34,474 nucleotides of DNA. Source: Candidatus Tanganyikabacteria bacterium. GTDB taxonomy: Bacteria; Cyanobacteriota; Sericytochromatia; S15B-MN24; VGJW01. Positions 14,149 to 21,550 of the stretch are shown here, one piece after another. The position numbers were made by a program, and so were the translations under genes. A model generated the notes under the pieces. The model had not been told where the DNA came from and made no database searches. It was given only the letters and a program-made list of their open reading frames with translations. The stretch covers positions 1-34,474 of the forward strand of contig VGJY01000025.1 of the NCBI GenBank assembly GCA_016867235.1. Direction: 5' to 3'. How positions within the stretch are numbered: the first letter of the stretch is position 1; every line of letters begins with the position of its first letter.

Positions 14149-15402
14149 ATGGACCTGCTGAGCACGGCCCTGAGCCAGGTGGACGGCGCGCACGGCCGCC
14201 TGATCGTGCGGGGCGAATCGATCGACGACCTGGCGCGGGATGCGGGGTACGAGCGCATGGCCGCTTTCCTGTGGAACGGCCTGTCTGGTGAAGTCGAGAC
14301 AGAGGCGGGCATCCGGGCGGCTCTAGGGGCGGCACGGGTGGCTGCCGCGCGGCTGGTAGCCCCCGTGCTGCGACCAGCCGCGGCCCTGCCGCCAATCAAC
14401 GGCTTGCGCCTGTGCCTGGCCGCCTTGCCGGACGAGGCCGCCCTGCCGGACGAGGCCGCCCTGCCGGACGAGGCCGCCCTGCCGGACGAGGCCGCCTTGC
14501 CGGACGAGGCCGCCCTGCCGGACGGGGCCGCCCTGCCGGACGAGGCCGCCCTGCCGGACGAGGCCGCCTTGCCCGCGACGCGACGCCGCGCTGCCGGCCC
14601 GCCCCCCGGGCAGCCTGCCCCCCGCCCACGCATCCCGGCCCACTACCTGGTGACCGCTGCCGTCCCGGTGATCCTGGCCGGCAGCGCGGCGTTGCGCCGC
14701 GGGCTGGCGCCGCCGGCCCCCGATCCGGCGCTCGGCCAGGTGGCGGACTTCCTGCGCATGATCCACGGCGCGCCCGCGGCGCCCGAGATCGTGCGCGCCC
14801 TCGAAACGTACCTGGTCACCGTGGCTGAGCATGGCCTCAACGCCTCGACCTACGCGGCGCGGGTGATCGCCTCGACGAGCGCCGGGATGGTGGCGGCGGT
14901 CGTGGGCGCGGCGTGCGCGCTCAAGGGGCCCTTGCATGGCGGAGCCCCGGGGCCGGTGCTGGACATGCTCGACGCCATCGCGACGCCCTCCAACGCCAGG
15001 TCCTGGACGGAGGCCGAACTGGCGGCCGGCCGCCGCATCATGGGCTTCGGCCACCGCATCTACCGCGTGCGCGATCCGCGAGCCGACATCCTGCAAGGTG
15101 CCGTGATGCGCCTGGGAGACGACCGGGGACGCCTGGCGTTCGCCCGGGCGGCCGAAGCCGAGATCGCGGCGGTGCTCGCGCGCCGCAAGCCTGACAGGGC
15201 GTTGCCGACCAACGTCGAGTTCTACACCGCAGTGCTCCTGGAGGCGGTGGGCCTCGACCGCGACATGTTCACCCCGGTCTTCGCACTGGGGAGGATGCTC
15301 GGGTGGACCGCGCACGTTTTCGAACAGGTCGCGACCGGCCGATTGATCAGGCCCGAGTCCGCATACGTCGGCCCGCAGGCCGCCGCCACCGTCGGCCGGT
15401 GA
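14149..15402 (+). CDS. Citrate synthase with a hexapeptide repeat insertion
   Basis: 417 aa; GGAGGG lies about six bases before the ATG at 14149. Citrate synthase features are EHGLNASTYAARVIAST (active-site His228), LKGPLHGGA (His263), GFGHRIYRVRDPRA (citrate-binding His/Arg), and GWTAHVFEQVATGRLIRP near the end. The position of the catalytic Asp is Glu in TNVEFYTA, a conservative change that I recall in other citrate synthase subgroups. It condenses acetyl-CoA with oxaloacetate, or propionyl-CoA if a methylcitrate synthase; the sequence does not decide. Residues 91-138 are eight AALPDE hexapeptides absent from normal family members. It has no HTH, unlike its divergent paralogue. Confidence 0.92.
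   Translation: MDLLSTALSQVDGAHGRLIVRGESIDDLARDAGYERMAAFLWNGLSGEVETEAGIRAALGAARVAAARLVAPVLRPAAALPPINGLRLCLAALPDEAALPDEAALPDEAALPDEAALPDEAALPDGAALPDEAALPDEAALPATRRRAAGPPPGQPAPRPRIPAHYLVTAAVPVILAGSAALRRGLAPPAPDPALGQVADFLRMIHGAPAAPEIVRALETYLVTVAEHGLNASTYAARVIASTSAGMVAAVVGAACALKGPLHGGAPGPVLDMLDAIATPSNARSWTEAELAAGRRIMGFGHRIYRVRDPRADILQGAVMRLGDDRGRLAFARAAEAEIAAVLARRKPDRALPTNVEFYTAVLLEAVGLDRDMFTPVFALGRMLGWTAHVFEQVATGRLIRPESAYVGPQAAATVGR
14419..14562 (+). repeat. 18-bp coding minisatellite (AALPDE)x8 in citrate synthase
   Basis: Eight near-perfect copies of GCCGCCCTGCCGGACGAG, differing only by CTG/TTG synonyms and one GAG-to-GGG change (Glu to Gly in unit 6). Near identity at the DNA level indicates recent expansion. 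It stays in frame and is followed by a Pro/Arg-rich stretch before the citrate synthase fold resumes at HYLVTAAVPV. Confidence 0.95.
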
Positions 15403-15422
15403 GGCCGGCAGGGAAGCCGGCC
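15403..15422 (+). terminator. Hairpin directly after the citrate synthase stop codon
   Basis: GGCCGGC (15403-15409) and GCCGGCC (15416-15422) form a 7-bp stem around AGGGAA, starting at the base after the TGA stop. No T-run follows, so it may stabilise the mRNA end or act with Rho rather than being an intrinsic terminator. The rest of the gap to 15540 shows nothing recognisable. Confidence 0.35.
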
Positions 15423-15540
15423 CGACCCGAGGTGGCGCGCTGGTCTATATGAGCCATCCGCCGAGGCGCCGGGGATGCCCTCACAAGAGCCTACTCCGGG
15501 GGAGCCACCCTCCCGGATCGCAGGGCTGGCCGCAGCGCCG

Positions 15541-16521
15541 CTAGGGCGTTTCCGAGGCCAGGTCCTCGGGATCCTCCTGGTCCTCGGGATCAAACGACGG
15601 CGAAGCCAGGCCAGGCGGCGACGGCACGTCCGGGTCGTCGTGCGCGAACGCCTCCTTGGCGACGTCCGGGACGTCGGTGACGACCGAGTCGGCGCCCACG
15701 CGGCGGGCTTCCAGCAGGACCTTGGCGGAGTTCAACGTCCAGGAGAACACGGGCAGGCCGCCCTCGTGGGCCGCCTTCACGAAGTGCGACGTCGTCCGGT
15801 GGCGGGCCGGCCACACCGAGTCGGCGCGGATCTGCTTGGCCGTCTTGATGGGATTGACCCGCAGGAAGAAGAGCAAGCCGGTCCTGAGATCCGGTTGCAG
15901 GGTCTCGACTCGCGCCACCGCGTCGCGGTAGAAGCTGATGACCATCACCCGCGAATTCAGGCCGGCCTTGTTGACCGCGGCGACGACCTTGTCGGCGATC
16001 TCCGGGCAGACCTTCCGCTTGGCCTTGATCTCGACGACCAGGCCGAGGTCGGGCTGGGAGGCCGTGAAACTCAGGAGTTCCTCGAGGGTGGGGATCCGCT
16101 CGCCCTGGCCGGCGTCGAGTTGTTTCAACTGCTCGAGGGTGAACTGGCGCACGGGGCCCTTGCCGTCGGTCGTCCGATCCACGGTCTTGTCGTGGATGAT
16201 CACCAGGGCGCCGTCCTTGGAGCACTGGACGTCACATTCGAGGATCGCCGCGCCGTGCCTGGGCCCCAGCCGGAAAGCCGCCATGGTGTTCTCGGGGGCC
16301 TTGTCGCTGCCGCCGCCGCGGTGCCCCACGATGACGGGATCGTGGGCGAGGGTGCCGGGGGTGAGCTGGCCGAAGTTCAGGGCCGCCAGGCCGACCGGGG
16401 GCACGACGAGCCGCGGCGGCGCGACCTGCAATCCGCAGCCGGCGACGATCGACACGCAGAGCGCCAGCGCCAGGCGGCGAAGGAGGCCCGCAGGCCCATG
16501 TGCCAATCCTGCCCGGTCCAT
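15541..16521 (-). CDS. Glycerophosphodiester phosphodiesterase, lipoprotein form
   Basis: 326 aa. An N-terminal signal with twin Arg and a hydrophobic core ends in the lipobox VAGC, so the enzyme is predicted to be exported and lipid-anchored. The GDPD TIM barrel follows: GHRGGGSDKAPENT (catalytic His/Arg and Glu), ECDVQCSKDGALVIIHD (metal-binding acids and the second His), then VEIK and VFSWTLN. Family members hydrolyse glycerophosphodiesters to glycerol-3-phosphate and an alcohol, for phosphate or phospholipid salvage. About 35 C-terminal residues form an acidic, proline-rich tail (DPEDQEDPEDLASE) of unknown purpose. The ATG at 16521 has only a weak GAGAG upstream; no neighbour in the same orientation suggests an operon. 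Confidence 0.9.
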   Translation of the reverse strand: MDRAGLAHGPAGLLRRLALALCVSIVAGCGLQVAPPRLVVPPVGLAALNFGQLTPGTLAHDPVIVGHRGGGSDKAPENTMAAFRLGPRHGAAILECDVQCSKDGALVIIHDKTVDRTTDGKGPVRQFTLEQLKQLDAGQGERIPTLEELLSFTASQPDLGLVVEIKAKRKVCPEIADKVVAAVNKAGLNSRVMVISFYRDAVARVETLQPDLRTGLLFFLRVNPIKTAKQIRADSVWPARHRTTSHFVKAAHEGGLPVFSWTLNSAKVLLEARRVGADSVVTDVPDVAKEAFAHDDPDVPSPPGLASPSFDPEDQEDPEDLASETP

Positions 16522-16634
16522 GCTCTCGCCAGCTACCTCCGCGCGTCCGCCTCTCGATATGGGGGTGATTGTCGGCGGAAATTCCCGAGAGGTTCTTAAC
16601 GCGAGGGAATGCTTTCATTAAGATAAACGACTTC

Positions 16635-16652
16635 TTGAATAACCAAATTCAA
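16635..16652. promoter_or_regulatory. Inverted repeat upstream of the kor-rnf gene run
   Basis: TTGAATAACCAAATTCAA is a perfect 6-bp dyad around AACCAA in an unusually AT-rich part of the 251-bp divergent gap between the phosphodiesterase and korA. Its TTG...CAA outline and 18-bp length recall Rex (NADH/NAD+) boxes and, more loosely, FNR/CRP-type sites, which would make sense upstream of a redox operon. A second palindrome, GGAAATTTCC, lies at 16674-16683. No clear -35/-10 pair was found. The assignment to a regulator is speculative. Confidence 0.35.
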
Positions 16653-16772
16653 CGCCCCGGCCGCCCGTAAACGGGAAATTTCCTGATTCACCCCTAGGTA
16701 CTTGCCCTCTAAGCTGGTGCCCGAGGCTCGTACGAAGTGCCGCAAGCCTCTTCACGCGGGAGTCCACACCAG

Positions 16773-18650
16773 ATGCCTGAAACGGCCGCGGTCGAGAAGA
16801 CCTGCCAGACCCTGACCCGGCAGACCCACACGCTCGAGATCGTGAGCGACTCGGGAGAGGGCGCGCAGAAGTGCGGCCAGATCTTCGGCCGCGTCAGCGC
16901 CCGCATGGGCAACGGCGTGTGGACGGTCGAGATCATCCCGGCCGAGATCCAGCCGCCGGCCCGCCACCCGACCAGCGCGAGCGGCAACCGCGTGCGCATC
17001 GGGACTGGCCAGGTGACCAACTGGGGCGATGCGGCCGACCTGGTGGTGGCCTTCAACGAGCAGGTCCTGCTGCAACGGCATCGCCTGGGCGCCCTCGCCC
17101 GGGGCGCCATCATCCTGCTCGAGAGCATGTGGGAGAACCACGACGACCCGGACATCCGCGAAGCTCATGCGGCGGCCCTGGAGGAGATGAGTACCGGCGG
17201 CTATCGCTTCGTCATGGTGCCCATGGAGGAGCAATGCCTCCAGCTCGTCGACAACCCTCGCAAGGGCAAGAACATGTTCGCCCTGGGCATGCTCGCCTGG
17301 ATCTACTCCCGCGACATCGAGAAGATCAAGGAGCAGATCGCCTTCGAGTTTCGCAAGAAGCGCAAGGAGATCTACGAGAGCAACGTGACGCTGCTCGACG
17401 CCGGCTTCAAGTGGGCGGGCGAGAACCTCGACTTCCGCGTGGCGGTGCCGTCCGCGCCCTTCGATCGCCCGATGGTGGTGATGAACGGCAACCAGGCCGT
17501 CGCGATGGGCGCCATCGCCGCGGGCCTCGAACTCTGCTCGATGTACCCCATCACGCCCGCCACCTCCGCGTCCCACTACCTCTCGGAGATCATCGAGAAG
17601 TACGGCGGCATCGTCCACCAGGCCGAAGACGAGATCGCCGCCGCCGGCGTGGCCATCGGCGCCTCGTACGCGGGAAAGACCGCTTTCACCATCACTTCGG
17701 GCCCGGGCCTCGCCCTCAAGACCGAACTGCTGGGCCTGGCCATCATGACCGAGTTGCCGCTGGTCGTGGTGGACGTGCAACGCGGCGGGCCGTCCACCGG
17801 CCTGCCCACCAAGGTCGAGCAGGCGGACCTCCTGGCCGCCGTCTACGGCCAGACCGGCGACGCCCCGCACATCGTGCTCGCCCCGGCCACCATCGAGGAG
17901 TGCTTCACCGCGATGATCACCGCCCGGCGCCTGGCCGAGGCCTATCGCGGCGTCGTCCTGGTCCTCACCGACGCCAACCTCGCCACGGGCGTGCAACCCT
18001 TCCCGCGGCCCGTCCTCGACGAGCGCTTCTGCGGCCCGCCGCTGGATTTCGGCCCCGTGCCCGACGGCTTGCGCGCCTACGACTGGGATGCCGAGACCGG
18101 CGTGTCGCGCCGCTTCATCCCGGGCCAACCCGGCGGCATGCACACCGTCACCGGCCTGTCCCATGACGAGCACAGCCGCGTGGGCTACACGCCGGACGTC
18201 CACGAGCGGGGCTGCCTGATGCGCAGCCGCAAGCTCGCGGTGTTCCAGCAAACGCTCCTGCCGCCGGAGGTCCACGGCGACGAGTCGGGCGACCTGCTCG
18301 TGGTGGGCTGGGGTTCGACGCTGGGAGCCATCCAGGAGGCGGTGGACCGCGCCCGCGCCGACGGCCTCCGGGTGTCTTCGCTGCACCTCCGCTTCCTTTC
18401 ACCGCTCGAACCGGGCCTGCAAGCCATTTTCAGCCGGTTCCGGAAGGTGATGACCGTCGAGATCAACTACAGCGATACCGTGGGCGATCCCCACATCACC
18501 GCGGAGAATCGCCGCTACGGGCAGCTGGCCTGGTTGCTGCGGGCCGCAACCCTGGTCGACGTCGACTGCTGGACCCGCGTCCCGGGCGAGCCACTCCGGC
18601 CGGGCGACATCCACCGCGGCATCCTGGCGCAACTGGCGGCGTCGGTGTGA
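16773..18650 (+). CDS. korA: 2-oxoglutarate:ferredoxin oxidoreductase, gamma-alpha fused subunit
   Basis: 625 aa from the ATG at 16773, with GGGAG ten bases upstream; a GTG at 16737 would add 12 residues but has no ribosome binding site. The N-terminal ~200 residues are the gamma domain, starting LEIVSDSGEGAQKCG. The alpha part begins at about 236 with MNGNQAVAMGAIAAGLELC, followed by the hallmark YPITPAT near 257, HQAEDEIAAAGVAIGASYAG and SGPGLALKTE, then VQRGGPSTGLPTK. With KorB it oxidatively decarboxylates 2-oxoglutarate (or a related 2-oxoacid) to the acyl-CoA, reducing ferredoxin. The fused gamma-alpha layout is the KorA/ForA type. The stop is immediately followed by the korB ribosome binding site. 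Confidence 0.93.
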   Translation: MPETAAVEKTCQTLTRQTHTLEIVSDSGEGAQKCGQIFGRVSARMGNGVWTVEIIPAEIQPPARHPTSASGNRVRIGTGQVTNWGDAADLVVAFNEQVLLQRHRLGALARGAIILLESMWENHDDPDIREAHAAALEEMSTGGYRFVMVPMEEQCLQLVDNPRKGKNMFALGMLAWIYSRDIEKIKEQIAFEFRKKRKEIYESNVTLLDAGFKWAGENLDFRVAVPSAPFDRPMVVMNGNQAVAMGAIAAGLELCSMYPITPATSASHYLSEIIEKYGGIVHQAEDEIAAAGVAIGASYAGKTAFTITSGPGLALKTELLGLAIMTELPLVVVDVQRGGPSTGLPTKVEQADLLAAVYGQTGDAPHIVLAPATIEECFTAMITARRLAEAYRGVVLVLTDANLATGVQPFPRPVLDERFCGPPLDFGPVPDGLRAYDWDAETGVSRRFIPGQPGGMHTVTGLSHDEHSRVGYTPDVHERGCLMRSRKLAVFQQTLLPPEVHGDESGDLLVVGWGSTLGAIQEAVDRARADGLRVSSLHLRFLSPLEPGLQAIFSRFRKVMTVEINYSDTVGDPHITAENRRYGQLAWLLRAATLVDVDCWTRVPGEPLRPGDIHRGILAQLAASV

Positions 18651-18661
18651 GGGAGACAGTC

Positions 18662-19621
18662 ATGACGATGACGACACTGCAAGCCTGCTCGCTCCTGGGC
18701 TGCCCCATAGACGACCGCTTCCTCGCGGCCGACGACTACGCCGGTCCCTTGGCCCGCTGGTGCCCCGGCTGCGGCGATCACGCCATCCTCGCATCGGTGC
18801 GCCGGCTCTGCGAGAACCACCAGTTGCAGCCCGAACAGACGGTCTTCGTGTCGGGAATCGGCTGCTCGAGCCGCTTTCCCCACTACATGAAGACGTACGG
18901 CTTTCACGGCCTCCACGGCCGCGCGCTGCCGCTGGCACTGGGCGTGAAGCTGCGGCGGCCCGACCTGACGGTCTTCGTGTCCACCGGCGACGGCGACTGC
19001 TTCTCGATCGGCAGCGCCCACTGGCTGCACACCGTGCGCTACAACCCCGACATGGTCGTCATGGTGTTCGACAACAACGTCTACGGCCTCACCAAGAACC
19101 AGACGTCGCCCACCAGCCCGCAGGGGTACCCGTCCAACACGCAGCCCACGGGCGCGCTGCTGGGCCCGATGAACCCGCTCTCGGTCACCCTCGGCATCTC
19201 GGGCGCCTCCTTCGTGGCGCAGACATGCGACTGGCTCCCCGCGCACCTGGACGCCGTGCTGGAAAAGGCCTTCGCGCACCGCGGCCTGTCCTTCGTGCGC
19301 ATCCTGCAACGGTGTCCCGAGTACACCGACAAGATCTTCACCGAGGCGATGCGCAACCCCGACCGCGTCGAACTGCTGACCCACGAGGACGGCGTGGACC
19401 TGCCGCAACTGGCACGTACCTACCAGCACCAGACCAGGCACGACCCTTCGGACCTCCACCGGGCGCGCCAGCTGGCCGAATCGACCGACCGGTACCGGCT
19501 CGGCATCTTCTACCGGAATGCGGCCATGCCGGTCTACGAGCAGGTGCGAGCGGTGCCGGCCCGCAGCGCCGCCGAGCGCCTGGCCACCCTCGAGCTCGAA
19601 CTCGACAAGTACGCGGTCTAG
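18662..19621 (+). CDS. korB: 2-oxoglutarate:ferredoxin oxidoreductase, beta subunit
   Basis: 319 aa from the ATG at 18662, six bases after AGGGAG; the frame opens slightly earlier at GTG 18647, inside korA. It is the thiamine-diphosphate-binding subunit: WCPGCGDHAI with two Cys for the 4Fe-4S cluster, GIGCSSRFPHY, the ThDP motif GDGDCFSIG followed by FDNNVYGLTKNQTSPTS, and a C-terminal Kor-type tail (FYRNAAMPVYEQVR). No ferredoxin-like delta subunit is encoded next to it, so a separate ferredoxin must accept the electrons. It is co-transcribed with korA, 11 bp apart. Confidence 0.94.
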   Translation: MTMTTLQACSLLGCPIDDRFLAADDYAGPLARWCPGCGDHAILASVRRLCENHQLQPEQTVFVSGIGCSSRFPHYMKTYGFHGLHGRALPLALGVKLRRPDLTVFVSTGDGDCFSIGSAHWLHTVRYNPDMVVMVFDNNVYGLTKNQTSPTSPQGYPSNTQPTGALLGPMNPLSVTLGISGASFVAQTCDWLPAHLDAVLEKAFAHRGLSFVRILQRCPEYTDKIFTEAMRNPDRVELLTHEDGVDLPQLARTYQHQTRHDPSDLHRARQLAESTDRYRLGIFYRNAAMPVYEQVRAVPARSAAERLATLELELDKYAV

Positions 19622-19639
19622 CGACCGCAGGAGCCCTCA

Positions 19640-20629
19640 ATGACCGTCACGACAACCGACCGCGGCGCTCGCGCCCTGGAAGCCCTCGCGGGCCCGCTGG
19701 ACGAGTTCGGCGGAGCGCTGCGCGCCACCCGCGACGCCCTGCGCGCCCGCCTTCCGCGGGGAGAAGCGCCCGCCGAGCGGCTGGCGCAGCTTGCCGCCGA
19801 ACTCGGTCCCTTCGCCACCGGGCGCATCGACCTGGATCGCTTTGCCGCCCTCTTCGGCACGCAGGTCGCCCCCAGCGCCCCGGGCGCCGACGGCATCGCG
19901 CGTGCCGTGGCGGCCCTGGAAGCCTTGCTGGCCGAGGGCGATCAGCTGGTCAGACTGCGCGTCGCGCCCGGCGGCAGCCTGTATGACACGGTCAACAGGG
20001 GCCTTGAGCACGCGGGCGCGGCATTCGCCGCCGCCAGGGAGGCGCGGGCGCTGCTCGACGGCTCTGGCGACGCGCCGCGCGGCGAAGTCGGCGGCCTGGC
20101 GTTCCGCCACTGGAGCCGGGCCGAGCGCCGCCTGGCGCCGCCGCTCGTCGTCGAGGTCGCGGGTGCCGACCTGCGCGCCGGCGGCCTGGCCGAGTTCCTG
20201 GACGGCGGGGTCAAGATCGTGCTGCTGGTGGACGGCCCGAGCGCGCCCGCGCCGCTGGCGCGCCTGGTGGCGCCGGGCGTCTGGGTCCTGCAGACCGCCG
20301 ACGGGTCCGACCTCGACCGCTTCGCGGCCTGGCCCGGCCCCGGCATCGCGGCCTGGGTTTCCGCGGACGCGGCCGTCTTCTCCCACGACCCGGCGGGCGG
20401 CTTGGCCCCCTGGCAGCGGATCGCGGTCGCCAGCCTGCCCGAGGCGGCGCCCCGCAACCCCATCGGCGGGGCGAGCGTCGCCCAGCAGGTGGCCGAACTG
20501 CAGATCCTGGCAAGCCTGGCCCAGCGGCCAGAGGGCGGCGAGGCGGCCGCGCCGGCGGCCGATGGCGACACGGCCGGCAAGCTGGCCGCCTGGCTGCTGC
20601 GCAACGCCGACCTCTCCGGGTTGCCGTAG
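19640..20629 (+). CDS. Unknown Cys-free protein in the kor-rnf cluster
   Basis: 329 aa, 18 bp after korB, with AGGAG about nine bases before the ATG. I do not recognise the family. The N-terminal third is helical and Ala/Leu/Arg rich; the middle reads GSLYDTVNRGLEHAGAAF and VGGLAFRHWSRAERRLAPPL; the second half has a beta-alpha look (VKIVLLVDGPSAPAPLARL, VWVLQTADGSDLDRF). There is no cysteine, signal peptide or membrane segment, so it is not an Fe-S protein. VWVLQTADGSD and FSHDPAGGL weakly echo VFVLQSSQASP and LCYDPAAGP in the PFOR encoded two genes downstream. Its place between korB and rnfB suggests a scaffold, assembly or regulatory role for oxidoreductases; this is inference. Confidence 0.8.
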   Translation: MTVTTTDRGARALEALAGPLDEFGGALRATRDALRARLPRGEAPAERLAQLAAELGPFATGRIDLDRFAALFGTQVAPSAPGADGIARAVAALEALLAEGDQLVRLRVAPGGSLYDTVNRGLEHAGAAFAAAREARALLDGSGDAPRGEVGGLAFRHWSRAERRLAPPLVVEVAGADLRAGGLAEFLDGGVKIVLLVDGPSAPAPLARLVAPGVWVLQTADGSDLDRFAAWPGPGIAAWVSADAAVFSHDPAGGLAPWQRIAVASLPEAAPRNPIGGASVAQQVAELQILASLAQRPEGGEAAAPAADGDTAGKLAAWLLRNADLSGLP

Positions 20630-20686
20630 GCCGCCGATGAGCTATCCAACTTCCGCGCTTCCCTCATGTGAGCCGAGGAGGCTCCC

Positions 20687-21550
20687 GTGAGCCTCGCGAC
20701 CATCGGCCTGGCGGCCCTCATCCTCGGGGCGGTGGGGCTCGCCTTCGCAGGATTGATAGGCCTGGTCCACCGCCGCTTCGCGGTGTGGGAGGATCCGCGC
20801 ATCGAGGGCGCCGTCTCGCTACTCCCGGGCAACAACTGCGGCGCGTGCGGCTTGCCGGGCTGCCGCGGCTTCGCGGAGGCGGTGGTCGGCGGGACGGTCA
20901 AGCCGGCCCAGTGCACGGTCCTGTCCGCGGACGGCGTCGACGAGCTGGCGGCCTACCTAGGGGTGGACGCCGGCGAGGCCAACAAGCGCGTCGCGCGCCT
21001 GGCCTGCGGCGGCGGCAGCGACATGGCGGTGATGCGAGCGCAGTACGTCGGGCTGCAGACCTGCAAGGCGGCCGCTGCGGTGGCCGGCGGCGGCAAGGGC
21101 TGCCCGTGGGCCTGCCTGGGCCTTGCCGACTGCGAGCGGGCCTGCACGTTCGACGCCATCTTCATGAACCCCGTCGGCCTGCCGGTCGTCGTCCCCGAGA
21201 AGTGTACGGCGTGCAACGACTGCGTCGTGGCCTGCCCCCGAGATCTGTTCTCGCTGCAGCCGCTCGATCAGAAGCTCATCGTCCAGTGCCGCAGCCTCCT
21301 GGCGGGCGAGCAGGCCGAGGCGCTCTGCCGGGTCGCCTGCAACGCCTGCGGCCGCTGCGTCGCCGACGCCGCGCCGGGGCTCATCTCCATCGTGGACAAC
21401 CTGGCGGTCGTCGATTACGCGAAGAACAAACTGGCCACGGCTGCCGCCACCGCGCGCTGCCCGACCGACTCCATCGTGTGGGTGGAAGGCCAGCAGTTCG
21501 ATCCGGCCCGCACCACGCCCGCGGGCCGCCTGGGAGTACCAGCCGAATGA
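20687..21550 (+). CDS. rnfB: Rnf complex subunit B (multi-cluster ferredoxin protein)
   Basis: 287 aa from a GTG at 20687, preceded by AGGAGG. Residues 1-25 form one membrane helix. Next is the RnfB-specific 4Fe-4S domain (NNCGACGLPGCRGFAEAV ... QC), then a two-cluster ferredoxin domain (CPWACLGLADCERAC ... CTACNDCVVACP), then a further Cys group, CRVACNACGRC. The extra C-terminal cluster puts it among the long RnfB forms rather than the short E. coli type. RnfB is the presumed entry point for electrons from reduced ferredoxin. Its stop overlaps the PFOR start as ATGA, and the other rnf genes follow only after that gene. Confidence 0.94.
   Translation: MSLATIGLAALILGAVGLAFAGLIGLVHRRFAVWEDPRIEGAVSLLPGNNCGACGLPGCRGFAEAVVGGTVKPAQCTVLSADGVDELAAYLGVDAGEANKRVARLACGGGSDMAVMRAQYVGLQTCKAAAAVAGGGKGCPWACLGLADCERACTFDAIFMNPVGLPVVVPEKCTACNDCVVACPRDLFSLQPLDQKLIVQCRSLLAGEQAEALCRVACNACGRCVADAAPGLISIVDNLAVVDYAKNKLATAAATARCPTDSIVWVEGQQFDPARTTPAGRLGVPAE

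Noticed and set aside
20637-20690. 17-codon open frame starting MSYPTSALPS and overlapping the rnfB start
   Set aside because: No ribosome binding site and no regulatory sequence pattern; likely chance.
20668-21546. Upstream extension of the PFOR reading frame
   Set aside because: Arg/Gly-rich translation antiparallel in character to real proteins here; it is the rnfB gene read in another frame.
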